Positions 9,572 to 21,090 of a DNA stretch of 64,000 nucleotides are shown here, in pieces. Source of the stretch: Palaemon carinicauda. Taxonomy: Eukaryota > Arthropoda > Malacostraca > Decapoda > Palaemonidae. The notes below the pieces were generated by a model, which saw nothing but the letters and a program-made list of their open reading frames with translations, had not been told where the DNA came from and ran no database searches. The position numbers and the translations under genes are program-made. Numbering within the stretch: position 1 is the first letter of the stretch; each line of letters opens with the position of its first letter. The DNA lies in the NCBI RefSeq assembly GCF_036898095.1, contig NC_090739.1, forward strand, positions 102,959,019 through 103,023,018. Reading direction: 5' to 3'.

Positions 9572-10600
9572 GGAGGCGCCTCTTTGGTTCTACATCTTCG
9601 GTGCAGTCCCTCGCAGAGGAGCCTCGTTATCGATCACCGACTGTTCCTGCTTTGGTCCTAGACCTCTCTGCGGATCATTCGCGATCCCCTTCGGTGGAAG
9701 GTCGTCCTTTCAAAGGACACATCGACCTTCCACCCGACAGACCTGCCGTCGCCGTTCCTGAATGCGGATGCACGCTACGGGCCCACGAAACCTGACCTCC
9801 ACGCTCGTCAGGCATTATCTGCTAACCCTAATACAGGGCATCGAGGGCGTATACGCCAGCGCGCACATACTTCCCTCACGCGCTATGCTGAGCATACGCG
9901 CCCACGTTCTCCTGCGCGTCAGGCTTTGCCTGAGCAAGCGCGCCAACTCTCACCTGCGCGTCAGCGCTCCTCTGCCCACCATCAACCTCCTGCGCGCCCG
10001 CGCCCACCCCCAGCAGTCATCTCTCCTGCGCGCCCACGATCTTCTGATTGGGGCACTGTGGGGAAGTCTATCTTGACTTCTCCAACGCGCCAGCGCTCGC
10101 CAACGCGCCATCAATCGCCTACGCGCCAGCTTTCTCCAGCGCGTGCAGTCTCCGGCACGCATCCATGAGGATAAGCGCGCGCGCCTCGCGTGCCCTCGCC
10201 CATCCTCTCCTGCAGTTGCGTGCCACCATTCTGATGCGCGCCCACGAGCAGCACAGGCTTCTACCGCGCGCCAGGGGTACCTCTCCTGCCCGCTCTCACC
10301 TTACGGCTTCCTCGGGCGCGCGAACTCTCGCCCGCGCATTCAACGCACTGAGCCTGCACGCAAATATTCTCCCGCGCACGCTCGCCTGTGTGCCTACAGT
10401 CTCCCGCTCGCGCTCCTGTATGCCATCAGTCTCCCGCACGCACACCAGCAGTCTCCCGTGCGCAATTCTTGGTATTCTCCATCGCGCTAGCACCATTACG
10501 CGCCTACGCGCGAGCGTCAATACCCTCCAGCGCGCGCGAGACTGCGGAACAACGCACGGCAAGGTCGCCATCGCCTAACTCCCCTCCACGCAAACGCATA
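9572..10600 (+). pseudogene. gag: Element B gag, Arg/Ser/Pro-rich middle
   Basis: A GC-rich, CpG-rich stretch built from diverged 18-bp units that read SPARQR or SPTRQR in the gag frame. Long open frames exist in several frames on both strands because stop codons are rare in this composition. The repeated RSP units resemble an RS domain, which suggests RNA or protein binding, but that is inference. Confidence 0.65.
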
Positions 10601-12187
10601 ACAGCGCGTATTGCGGCGGAAGGGAAACATCCAGAAGGGTCCAGGATCCCTAAATCTTTCCAAGCGAACCCACCTATAGGAACTCCTCCCAGGGATCCTT
10701 CTATCCCTGGCCCTTCAAAGGGGGTGTCTGTCGGCCAACAACCTTGGTTCGGTGCACTAATCAGAGCAGTTACACAGGCGTTCAAGCCTGTTTTCTCTGA
10801 ATTAGGTCACAGATACTTGGCTGTCTCTACCCCTCTGAAGAGGAAAAGAGGAGTTCCGGACTCGGTAACTTCTCCAAGGGCTAAGTTGACTCCACGCAAG
10901 CCTTCGAGGCAGGTTCCTTCACTCCCCCAGATCTCTCCTTCCCTGTCAGACGAGGAATTCCCATCATCGCACCAGTGAAGGAAACCTCTCCTCGCGCTGA
11001 GAGGTCTTCTCAAGGGGGGGCTGGAAGAAACTGACCATCTTCGATGTTAGAGTCCTACATCCTTCCCAGGAAGGAGTCTAAGGACTCTTAAGACTTTACC
11101 AAAGTCCTCTACAAGATCAAGAACGGAGCCAACTAGCCACCCGGAGAACGTCCACGACTCTCCCCAAGAAGAGCCTCTGGGGACAGGAGACTTCGCTGCA
11201 AGTCCGACGTCAGGAGGAAAACAGCAAGAGTCAGAAAATGCGTTTTGACAAGTTCTGACTCTGAAGGCTCTCAATGGGTTTTCCGACCCAGAGATCCCTC
11301 CTCGAGAGGGCAAGGACACGGTCTTGGTCCGTGTATTCGGTACTCAGAAACCCTCTAGGACCAGCGCAGCTCTGCCCTGGTCTCAAGGGGTTAAGAGTAC
11401 CAGGGACAAGATGGCTGTACAGCTCTCTGAGATGTCCTCCTCCAACCGTTCCAGTGCTGCCAACAAGCTCCTTCCACCTCCTCGCGTACAGCAGAGGAGG
11501 TACTTTGAGATCTTGGAGGAGCCTTGTTTAGCTCTTCCTCTCCACCACTCGTTGGAAGAGCTAACCAGGGGAGTCCCTCTTGAGAGAGACTCCAACCGGC
11601 AAGTCTCATTCTCGGCAACCGAGATCCCTAACCAGGAGAAGGTTGCGAAGGGTGCTATGCAAGCCACTTCGTGGCTGGATATCTGGTTAGGGACCTTAGG
11701 TATCCTGATACGCTCTGAGGATTTCTCCAAAGAATGTACCAGGAAAGCTATGGAGACGTTCCTCCTCTCAGGCACTCGCACGATCGAGTTTCTGGCCCAC
11801 CAAGTCTCGAACTTGTGGGCAAACACCATCCTGAAACGTCGGGATGCGGTGGCAGAGAGGTTCCATCAGAAGGTCCCTAGCACCGAGATCAATAGGCTCA
11901 GGAATTCTTCCTTAGAAGGAACGAACCTGTTTGAGCCTTAGGATGTGGAGCAGGCCACTGAGAGGTGGAGGAAGTCCCACCAAGACTCCCTCCTGCATAG
12001 GGCTTTGACATCCAAGCCCTATAAGCCTCCAGCACCCCAACAGTCCCGTCCTACCAAGACCAGAAAACCGACGGTAGCAGCGAAGACAGTGGTGTCTAAA
12101 CCTTTTCCTGTCAAGGACAGGAAAGACAAAAAGTCCTCCAGGGGAGGTAAGAATCCTAGAGGGAGCAGCCGAGGCCACGAACGCTAG
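10601..12187 (+). pseudogene. gag: Element B gag, C-terminal domain
   Basis: After the RS region the frame reads 'QPWFGALIRAVTQAFKP', then 'LKRKRG' and a spacer with shifts. The well-conserved C-terminal block follows from ~11324: 'ALPWSQGVKS', 'RRYFEILEEP', 'ATSWLDIWLG', 'LLSGTRTIEFLAHQ', 'RNSSLEGTNLFEP', then a basic GGKNPRGSSRGHER tail. A premature TAG at 11939-11941 interrupts it. The normal end is TAG at 12185-12187, followed within 10 bases by a CCCCC/GGGGG hairpin at the start of pol. Confidence 0.8.
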
Positions 12188-14133
12188 GATTGGCAGTCCC
12201 CCTGCATGTCCACCAGTGGGGGGATGCCTACAAAGTTGTACAGACAGGTGGCAGCAACTCGGGGCCGATTCCTGGACGATTTCCGTAATCAGTCAGGGAT
12301 ATCGCGTCCCGTTCACAACATCTCTACCTCCCCTGACGACGATTCCAGTGTCGTTGAGCTCCCTTGCCATGGGTCAGCAAGGGGGCAAGCCCTTCGGGCA
12401 GAAGTCCAGGCCCTGTTGAAGAAGGGCGCTCTCCAAGAGGTCCTCGACGGGTCCCCAGGCTTCTTCAGTCAACTCTTTCTTGTAAAGAAGGCGTCTGGAG
12501 GCTGGAGACCAGTCATCGACCTCTCGGCTCTGAACAAGTTTGTCAAACAAACCCCGTTCTGCATGGAGACCACAGACACGGTCAGACTAGCAGTGAGACC
12601 GCAAGACTTCATGTGTACACTGGATCTGAAGGACGTGTACTTCCAGATCCCAGTCCATCCGTCTTCAAGAAAGTACTTAAGATTCAGCCTAGACAACAAG
12701 GAGTACCAGTTCAAGGTGCTGTGTTTTGGTCTCTCCACAGCACCGCAGGTTTTCACCAGAGTGTTCACCGTAATATCTTTGTGGGCACACAGGATCGTCA
12801 TCCGTCTCCTCCGTTATCTGGACGACTGGTTGATCCTAGCAGACTCGGTGTCATACCTTCTTCAACACCGGGACAAACTTCTGGGACTTTGCCAGGATCT
12901 GGGGATCATGGTAAATCTCGAGAAGTCCTCTCTGTTTCTCACTCAAAGACTGGTATACCTAGGCATGATTATAGACACCAATCTCCACAAAGCCTTCCCA
13001 TCAGATGACAGGATAGCAAGGCAGAGGAAGGTCGCAATCCCTTTTCTCAGACGAGAAGAACTTCCAGCACAATCGTGGTTACATCTCCTCGGTCACCTTT
13101 CATCTTTTGCTCGTCTAGTTCCCAATGGTCGCCTCAGGATGAGATCCCTCCAGTGGCTTCTCAAGTCCCGGTGGAATCAAGGTTATGATTCCCCGGACGT
13201 CATGATCCCTATGGGACCTGCAGAACAGACGGACCTCCAGTGGTGGGTGACTGACGAGAACCTACAAAGAGGAGTGGATCTTCTCGTCCTCCCCCCAGAT
13301 TTGATGCTGTTTTCAGATGCCTCAAAGAAAAGGGAGGGGGGCACATACTGCACCACACGACCTCAGGCCTGTGGTCAGAATCAGAAAAGTGCCTCCATAT
13401 AAATCTTCTAGAGATGAAGGCCGTTTTTTTGGCCCTTCAACAGTTCCAACAATACCTGGCGGGTCACTCTGTGCTGGTGATGAGCGACAACACCACAGTA
13501 GTGGTTTACATCAACAAGCAAGGAGGTACCTTTTCGAAGCAGCTATCCCATCTTGCAGTAGAGATACTGAGATGGGCCGAAATCCACTTGATTCCACTAT
13601 CGGCACGTTTCATTCCAGGCAAGAAGAATGTGCTCGCCGACAATCTGAGCAGAGCGTCTCAGATAGTGAGTACCGAGTGGTCTTTGGATCATCTAGTAGC
13701 CAACAAAGTCCTGACTTTGTGGGGTTTTCCGACTGTGGATCTGTTCGCAACAGCTCTGAACTCCAAGCTTCTGCTGTACTGCTCCCCAGTCCTGGATCCC
13801 AAGGTGCTCTGGCAAGATGCCTTCCAACAACGGTGGGACAACATCGACGTTTACGCCTTTCCCCCGTTCTGTCTGATGAGGAGGGTGCTCATCAAGACCA
13901 GAACATCGGTCAATCTTTCGATGACCCTTATAGCTCCGCTATGGCATCACGCGGAATGGTTTCCGGATCTTCTGCAACTCCTAACGGAGCTACCTAGAGA
14001 GCTCCCTCCACGACACAATCTACTCAGACAACCACATGCCAACATGTTCCACAAAGCCGTAGCTTCACTACGACTTCACGCCTGGAGACTATCCAGCATC
14101 TCCTCGCTGAGAGGGGATTTTCGCAGCAAGTAG
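12188..14133 (+). pseudogene. pol: Element B pol: reverse transcriptase and RNase H
   Basis: DIRS-type RT-RNase H. The N-terminal 'WQQLGADSWTISVISQGYR' region lies in the +1 frame relative to gag and joins the main frame through a one-base deletion near 12371. RT boxes include 'GGWRPVIDLSALNKFV', 'TLDLKDVYFQIPVHPSSRKY', CFGLSTAPQVF and YLDDW (YLDD at 12815-12826). RNase H has SDAS (first Asp), LLEMKAV (Glu) and MSDNTTV (second Asp), with a NVLADNLSRAS end. A second frame change near 13340 (KKREGG instead of KEGWGA) separates RT from RNase H. The stop at 14131-14133 lies inside the start of YR, which is in the -1 frame. Confidence 0.9.
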
Positions 14134-15105
14134 CTGTCAGGATGTCTGTACATCTGCGAAAGTCATCCGCAGCTGTCTACCAGGCAAAGTGGAAAGTCTT
14201 CTGTGGTTGGTGTCGTGGAAGGAGTATCTTTCCACTCCATGCCACTATTCCAACAATAGTGGAGTTCCTCGTGTATTTGCGGGAAGAAATGCGCCTTTCA
14301 GTTTCAGCAGTGAAAGGCTATCGCTCAGCCTTAAGTCTAGCCTTCAGGCTAAAAGGAATGGACATTTCTTCTTCGCTGGAACTTTCCCTACTCATACGAA
14401 GTTATGAACTTGTACAGCCGGAAGTGAGACCTCCTCCATGGAACGTGGTTCGAGTTCTCAGGTCTCCTATGAACCGTTACGCCAGGCTTCAGATCGCCTC
14501 CTAACCTGGAAGACTGTGTTCCTACTAGCTTTGGCTTCGGCCAAGCATGTTGGCGAACTTCATGGTCTCGTATGACATCGCCCATTCAAGGGAATGGGGG
14601 GAGGTAACGTTCAGATTCGTCCCTGAGTTTATTGCTAAGACTTAGAATCCGGGAGTAGCGGACCCTTGGTTTAACTCCTTCCGGATATCTAGTCTCCGTT
14701 CTGTAACAGATGACCCAGACCATCTTCTACTATGCCCAGTAAGGAGTTTGAGGCTATATCTTAAAAGAACGGCTGCAGTTCGTCCTCAGGTGCCAGCTTT
14801 ATTCGTTATCACAGTGAGGACTAAGAGGAAGGTCACTAAGAACACCATCTCTGCATGGATTCGTAGGGTGATTCATCTGTCCCTGAATCCAGACCCTCCT
14901 CCGTCACGTCGCCCTAGAGCACATGATGTCAGGGGCATAGCTACGTCTGGCCTTCAAAAAGAATTTTTCAGTGACGCAGGTCCTTCAAGCTGGGGTGTGG
15001 AAGCGTCAGACAACCTTCACAGCCCACTACCTGCAAGACGTGACCCTCAGGAGGCTCGATACGTTCTCTAACGGCCCTATGGTGGCTGTACAACTGCTGG
15101 TTTAA
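14070..15105 (+). pseudogene. Element B tyrosine recombinase
   Basis: YR integrase of the DIRS type, overlapping the end of pol in the -1 frame. It opens with RLETIQHLLAERGFSQQV, then 'VYQAKWKVFCGWCRGR' and 'EEMRLSVSAVKGYRSALSLA'. A deletion near 14408 removes the TCPQS segment and shifts the frame. The Arg-I region is damaged, with a K plus H (AKHVGEL) replacing the usual AKRVSEL. HDVR is still visible near 14920, with the W and AHYL boxes further on. It ends VQLLV plus TAA. Not functional. Confidence 0.85.
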
Positions 15106-15593
15106 AACTTCAAGCTCCTTATTGGACAAGTAGCAGAAGGTTGAGGGCATTGTTACCTGGTTTTAGTCTGCATGAATGAAAAGGTTTGACTGGCCCTTAT
15201 TCTTTTCTTCATCATCCCCTCTCTTGGGGAAAGCAGCATCCTGGGTTCTCTGCATAGCTGACCTCAAACCACTGCAGGTAAACCATGTTTCCTTGTGTTC
15301 CTAGTATTAATACTGTCACGTCCCCATACCCTGACGAGGTGGTATTGGGAGAGTCCTAGTCTAAAGTTTACATCTAAAGAGCTTCAGATCAACTTCCTAG
15401 GACGAGTCACACTTCATTATGCCTTCACACACAGCTTGCGTAGGCCGCAGAGTCCTTGCGTAGCAAGGTTCTAGTGAGGTGCAGGGACTCCTTATTTCTT
15501 GGGTGCTGACACGCTCAAATAACGAGCCCCTGGGCAAAGCCAAAAAGCCAGTACTGGCTGGGATGTCCACCCTTCCTAATGGGCGAGTCACCC
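15106..15593 (+). other. Element B conserved 3' noncoding block
   Basis: The hairpin-rich block seen in all DIRS copies: CCCCATACC/GGTATTGGG (15322-15350), GTCCTAG/CTAGGAC (15354-15405) and CCTTGC/GCAAGG (15454-15468). No conserved open frame. Confidence 0.75.
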
Positions 15594-15690
15594 CTATTAA
15601 ATTGCGTGGTTTGTATGTCAGTTACGGAACAAATGACAAATTCGTAGATAATTTGTATTTTTCCTAACTATACAAACCTTAGCTATTTAA
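15594..15690. repeat. Element B ICR
   Basis: Complement of the left tip (ending GGAACAA) joined to the complement of the right tip (ATGACAAATTCGTAG to TAGCTATTTA). Confidence 0.9.
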
Positions 15691-15735
15691 TCAAACTTGC
15701 CCGCCAGCCCTATCCCCTTTGAAGTCCTACCTCCA

Positions 15736-15942
15736 AGCAAAGTGAGCTCAAGCACTTGCGTGTGTGAGGGGGAGGGGGTAGCAAGCTACCCTCCCCTACC
15801 CCCTCTAACTAACAGTGTGGGTAGTAAACCCTCGTTAAATTTTAATGGGTCGTCATTTCAGCTACGCCAAAAGTAATACCCCTGTTAAATAGCTAAGGTT
15901 TGTATAGTTAGGAAAAATACAAATTATCTACGAATTTGTCAT
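15736..15942 (+). repeat. Element B right ITR
   Basis: Ends CGAATTTGTCAT. The palindrome variant GGGTAGCAAGCTACCC is present near 15775-15792. Confidence 0.85.
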
Positions 15943-16508
15943 CTTGTGCTAAACTATAATTTTACTGGTTTGTGACTTGGAAATACATGTCTGAAGAGCC
16001 AGGCTCCTGACTAGGCCTGTGACCTGGGTAGGTTTGTGACCTGGGAAGGATGGTCAGGGCTTCCCCCCTCCCCTGTTAGGTCAATGACTTGGTTAGGTTT
16101 GTGACCTTTCCAGGTTTCTTGGACTTAGTGTAAACAGTGGTATCAAAACCACTCTCAATATTAACCACAAGTACTTCCAGGAAGAGAAGGCGGCCTTTTT
16201 CTTTATGTACCTTTCAATGGTCCTACAAAGTTCCTTGATACATTTAGTAAAGGGGCTCTTTCTCAAAGGTTTCATGAATGGGGCGGACGTATATATCAGT
16301 GCAATCTTCAAGTACAAAACCACACTCCTTGTTGATTAGGTTCTGTGGTCTTTTACAAATCTCAAAACGTAAATAATCCCTTTTTTCCTGTTTTTGCCGA
16401 CCCAAAGTCCCTGGTTCCCACCAGTGTCCTTTGGGAAGGGAAGTTGATAATGGGAGAATAGTTTATTTGTGGTGGAAATAAAGGTCAAATTCGTTGATAA
16501 AAAACTGT
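15943..16508. repeat. Spacer with GTTTGTGACCTGGG dispersed repeat
   Basis: No gene seen. At 15970-16120 several TTTGTGAC(C/T)TGG units recur, and near 16330-16375 there is a TTAGGTTCTGTGG...TTTTACAAATCTC segment, all related to 3271-3522. Near 16390-16420 the sequence ACCCAAAGTCCCTGGTTCCC recalls the end of the window (63910-63935). Confidence 0.5.
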
Positions 16509-16647
16509 TTGTTCCGTAACCGAAATACAAACCACGCTATTTACATAGGGTATTACTTTCGGCGTAGCTGAATGACGAGCCATTAGATTTTTAATGAGGG
16601 TTAACTACCCCCGCTCTAGTTAGCAAGGGGGTAGGGGAGGGGTAGCT
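16509..16647 (+). repeat. Element GC left ITR (truncated at palindrome apex)
   Basis: Starts TTGTTCCGTAACCG and stops at GGGGTAGCT, half-way through the ITR palindrome. The rest of the ITR, the leader and the gag head are deleted, and low-complexity gag sequence follows directly. Confidence 0.85.
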
Positions 16648-18380
16648 CTGGGTGCAGGCAAGGAGATTATTCCTTCGCCTCCTCGCCGACGATCACCTGC
16701 GCGCCCTCAGAGCTCGCCCACGCGCCAGCTATCGCCTGCGTGCCATCGCGCGCACTCACCTGTGCGCACTTCAAGTGCTGAACGTGTCCCTGCGTGCCCG
16801 CGCGCCCACGAGAAGTCTCCTGTGCTCGCCCACAAGCGTTCGCCTTTGCGCGACACCTCACCATCTGGTCCTGCACCCCAGATAATATCTCCTGACCGTG
16901 CAACTGCGCGCCAACGATCTCCTGCGCGCCGGCGATCTCCTACGCGCCCGCGCGATCCTTCGCCTGCGCGCAAGCGCTCTCCATCGCGCCCATGCTTCAG
17001 ATCGCCGTAGGTCTCCTACGCGCTAACTCGCCTGTTCGCCCTATGCGCCATCGCTCGCCTACGCACCATCGTTCTCCCGGCCGCCAGCGCTCGCCCTTAC
17101 AACCGCGCACACCCTCACCTGCGCGCCCACGCGCACTTTCGCCCACGCGCCCCCTTGCCCACGTGCACCCGCGCCGTCATCTCCGCGCGCCAACGTTCGC
17201 CCACGCGCTAACCTGCAATTTTACCATCGCGCGAGCGCCAGCGCGATCTCGACCGCGATTCCCGTCGGGTATCGCAGCGCGCAGAGCAGCACACGTGCAG
17301 GAGCATGAAGAATCTTCAGAGAGGTCTAGGCAACACTTCTTTTCAGGCAGGCCCCGTGGTGTCTACTCCTAAGGATCAGCCGATCCCCTTCCCTTCAGCG
17401 GAAGTCGCTGACACTGCGTCTGTCAGCCGTCAGCCTTGGTTCGGGTCCCCGATCAAAGCGGTCGTTCAGTCTATGAAGCCGGCCCTCGCTGATCTGGGAC
17501 TAAAACCAACGGCAGCCTCGTCCCCGCTGAAGGGAAGGAGAGGAGTAGACTTCGTGGTGACTTCTCCTGGGGTTAAGTTGGCTCCCAAGAAGTCCTTCAG
17601 GAAGGTCCCTTCCCCCTCGCAGATGGTTTCTCCTTCCCCCTGTGGACGAAGCCTTTCCGTCCTCAGGAGAGTCCAGCGAGGTGAGACATTCTCCCACGGC
17701 ACCAATGGGAGAAACCCCACCTCGAGTAAGAGAACCGTCTCGCGTGGAGAGGAGCCCCTATACTTCTTTGCTAGAGTCCTGTATCCCTCCTAGGAGGGAA
17801 CCCAAGGACTCGAAGACAGTACCAAAGTCTTCATCCTGGATTCGACCAGAGCCAGCAAGACCCCAGGAGAACGTCCACGTGTCCCCTAAGTAGAGCTACT
17901 GGGGACAGGAGACCTTGCTGCCAGTCCACAAGGAGGAGAGCAGCATGAGTCGGAGCATGCCTTCTGGCAGGTCCTGAGTCTAATGAGGCAACTCAACAGG
18001 TTCAAGGACCCCGAGACCGCCCCCTGCGAAGGCAAGGATACGGTCCTGGACCAAGTCTACGGCACCCAGAAACCCCCAAAGGCCAGCGCGGCTCTGCCTT
18101 GGTCCCAGGGGGTGAAGAGTGCCAGAGACAAGGTTGAGGGCCAGCTCTCCGAACTCGCCTCCTCCAGCCGTTCCTCTGCCGGTAACAAACTCCTCCCACC
18201 TCCCCGTGTGCAACAGAGGAGGTACTTCGAGATCATGGGGAGTCTTGTTTAGCTCTTCTCCTCCACCACTCTGTGGAAGAGCTTTCCAGAGGAAATTTTC
18301 TTGAGAAACTCTCCGCCCGGCAGGTGTTTTCTCGGCTACGGAGATTCTGAGTCAGGAGAAGGTCGCAAAGTGTGCCATGC
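16648..18380 (+). pseudogene. gag: Element GC gag remnant
   Basis: The gag head is missing. An Arg/Ser/Pro-rich part (16660-17300) is followed by a block with 'FQAGPVVSTPKDQPIPFP', 'QPWFGSPIKAVVQ' and 'LKGRRGVDFVVTSPGVKLAP' (17335-17640). The start of the C-terminal domain follows: 'ALPWSQGVKSARDKVEGQL' and RRYFEIM (to ~18240). A frameshift follows at 18240-18250. At ~18380 the sequence jumps from gag KCAMQ straight into RT, deleting the gag end and pol start. Confidence 0.75.
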
Positions 18381-20107
18381 AGGCTTCTTCAGTCAACTCT
18401 TTCTTGTAAAGAAGGCGTCTGGAGGCTGGAGACCTGTCATCGACCTCTCAGCTCTGAACAAGTTTGTCAAGTAAACTTCGTTCAGCATGGAGACAGCAGA
18501 CACGGTCAGACTTGCAGTGAGACCGCAAGACTTCATGTGCACACTGGATCTGAAGGACGCGTACTTCCAGATCCTAGTCCATCCGTCTTCCAGGAAGTAC
18601 TTAAGATTCAGCCTAGACAACAAGATCTACCAGTTCAAGGTGCTGTGTTTCGGTCTCTCCGCAGCACCTCAGGTGTTCACCTGAGTGTTCACCCTGATAT
18701 CTTCGTGGGCACACAGGATCGTCATCCGTCTCCTTCGCTATCTGGACGACTGGCTGATCCTGGCAGACTCGGAGTCGACCCTTCTTTGACACCGAGACAA
18801 GCTTGTGGGACTTTGCCAAGATCTAGGGATCATGGTAAATCTTGAGAAGTCTTCTCTGCTTCCATCTCAACAACTGGTATATCTAGGCATGATATTGGAC
18901 ACCAATCTCCACAAAGCTTTTCCATCAGACGACAGGATAGCAAGGCTGAGGAGGGTCGCAGAGCTTTTCCTCAGACGAGAAGAGCTTCCAGCCCAATCTT
19001 GGTTACGTCTCCTAGGTCACCTGACCTCCTTGGCCCATCTAGTTCCGAACGGTCGCCTCAGGATGAGATCTCTGCAATGGCGGCTCAAGTCCCGGTGGAA
19101 TCAAGGCAACGATTCCCCGGACACTCTGGTCCCTATGGGACCTGCAGAACGGACGGACCTGCGGTGGTGGCTGACCGACGAAAACCTTCGAAAGGGAGTG
19201 GATCTTCTCGTCCTCCCCCCCCGGATTTGATGCTGTTCTCGGACGCGTCAAAAGAAGGGTGGGGGCCCACGTTCTGAACCAGAGGATCTCAGGCCTATGG
19301 TCAGAATCAGAAAAGTACCTCCACATCAATCTGCTAGAAATGAAGGCCGTATAACTGGCCCTTCAACAGTTCCAACAGATCCTGGTGGGCCACTCTGTGA
19401 TGGTGATGAGCGACAACACCACAGTAGTGGCTTATATCAACAAGCAGGGAGGTACCTTTTCACAACAGCTATCCCATCTTGCAGTAGAGATACTGAGGTG
19501 GACCGAAGTCCACTCGATTCCACTATCAGCTCGCTTCATTCCGAGCAAAAGGAATGTGCTCGCCAACAGTCTGAGCAGAGCATCGCAGATAGTGAGTACC
19601 GAGTGGTCTTTGGATCCTCAAGTAGCCAACAAAGTCCTGACTTTGTGGGGTTCCCCGACAGTGGACCTGTTCGTGACAGCTTTGAACTTCAAGCTGCCGC
19701 TGTACTGCTCCCCAGTCCCGGACCCCAAGGCCCTCTGGCAAGATGCCTTCCAACAACGGTGGGACAACATCGACATCTACGCCTTCCCACCGTTCCGTCT
19801 GATGAGAAGGGTGCTCAACAAGACCAGACTATCGGTCAACTTGTCAATGACCTTAATAGCTCCGCTATGGCATCATGCAGAGTGGTTCCCGGACCTTCTG
19901 CAGCTCCTGACGGAACTCCCGAGAGAGCTTCCCCCACGACAAGAGCTACTCAAGCAACCACACTGCAACATCTTCCACAAAGCTGTAGCTTCGCTTCGGC
20001 TTCACGCCTGGAGACTATCCAGCGTATCCTCACAGAGAGAGGCTTTTCGCAGCAAGTTGCAGAGAGGATGTCTCGACACCTGCAAAAATCATCCGCAGGG
20101 GTCTACC
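18381..20107 (+). pseudogene. pol: Element GC pol and start of YR
   Basis: RT is entered at GFFSQLFLVKK. A TAA at 18472-18474 follows NKFVK. Boxes seen: 'LDLKDAYFQILVHPSSRKY', CFGLSAAPQVF, then a stop, and YLDDW at 18739-18750. RNase H has SDAS, LLEMKAV and MSDNTTVVAYINKQGG, with frame changes near 19260. The YR start overlaps from ~20000 (LETIQRILTERGFSQQVAER) and is cut at GGGTCTACC by the inserted transposon. The rest of YR resumes at 36391. Confidence 0.85.
20099..20107. repeat. Target site duplication, left copy (9 bp)
   Basis: GGGTCTACC, repeated directly at 36382-36390 on the far side of the inserted TIR transposon. Confidence 0.85.
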
Positions 20108-20142
20108 AAGGCCGTCTCAAGTACAGGCCTGGTCAGTGGGGG

Positions 20143-20712
20143 AAGAAGTCGGCACGAATAGGTTGATTGATATGGCGACGGGACACCTGGCCATCCTCAC
20201 TCTTCTATCACACACCACTCACTATGCAAACACTTTGTTTCTCGTTACATTTTACAGCTGATAATCCTCATAGAAAAATTAAGAGATCATACACACCAAA
20301 AGGAGAAGACTTTAAATAATCCGGCTAAGAAGAAAAATTACACAGAAAAAAGTAATAAGATTAAAATAAAACTTTCCCGAGGCAGTAGCCTTATTCCAAG
20401 ACCCACTGATTCCAAAATACGCTTTTATACCGAATATAGAAAATAGAATGATTCTAACAATTTAATTAAAAAGAATAAAACATTAACATATGTAAACATT
20501 TCCGGCAATTTAAAATTATTTAATATCTTTTGCACAATCACCCACAATCGCATGATCTTGCTGTAGCCTACATTTTCTTTACATGAAGTATTTGACAGTT
20601 CTCTTATCGAAGAAGGATGTGTCAGATTCAATCTCACTAGATTTGAAGTGGAGCTGTATTACCTGAAAAGTGTTTAAATGAAATATTAAAGTGCATAACA
20701 CATTTTCATAAG

Positions 20713-20788
<76 letters not shown>

Positions 20789-20904
20789 GGGGAGGGGGGG
20801 AGGGGAAACAACCAAAGAATGAGGAAGTAAGAAATGAAAAAGAAGAAATCAAAGAGATAAGGAAGTAGTAAGAAGCAAGGGAAAAAGTGTGCATACCCAA
20901 GTAA
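20143..20904. other. Left body of TIR transposon, noncoding
   Basis: AT-rich DNA without a supported coding region. It contains the (GA)n tract at 20715-20785 and ends at the insertion point of element H. Confidence 0.6.
20715..20785. repeat. (GA)n microsatellite, ~35 units
   Basis: Uninterrupted GA dinucleotides followed by a purine-rich GGGGGGAGGGG tail. The minus-strand SLSLSL ORFs here are translations of this tract. Confidence 0.95.
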
Positions 20905-21090
20905 TTTTGTAACCGAGATACAAACCACGCTATTTACAGAGGGTTTACCTTTTAGCGCAGCTGAAATGGGGAGCCATTAGAATTTAACGAGGGTGTATTA
21001 CCCCCGCGCTTGTTAGGGGGGGGGGGGTAGGGGAGTGGTAGCTAGCTACCCCTCCCCCCCCTCACACACAGATGAATGCTCACTTTCACT
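20905..21090 (+). repeat. Element H left ITR
   Basis: The interior matches the inverted right ITR (35755-35963), including AGCGCAGCTGAAAT and a TAGCTAGCTACC palindrome near 21044-21058. Confidence 0.8.

Larger units (their letters stand above)
8432..15942 (+). mobile_element. DIRS element B (full-length, broken)
   Basis: A 7.5-kb element with both ITRs, gag, pol (RT-RNase H), YR, the 3' block and the ICR in order. Every gene carries lesions: gag has stops at 9066 and 9219 and at 11941, pol has two frame changes, and YR has several. It lacks target duplication: left flank AATACTCGA, right flank CTTGTGCTA. It is closest to element F in gag and pol. Confidence 0.95.

Noticed and set aside
10000..10600. 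Protamine- or histone-tail-like host gene in the Arg-rich stretch
   Set aside because: It lies inside element B between the gag head and gag C-terminal domain and is built from the same 18-bp units as the other copies.
16509..20107. A separate 3'-truncated DIRS element
   Set aside because: Same reasons; it is the first half of GC.
20579..20928. Minus-strand SLSLSL ORFs
   Set aside because: Translations of the (GA)n microsatellite.
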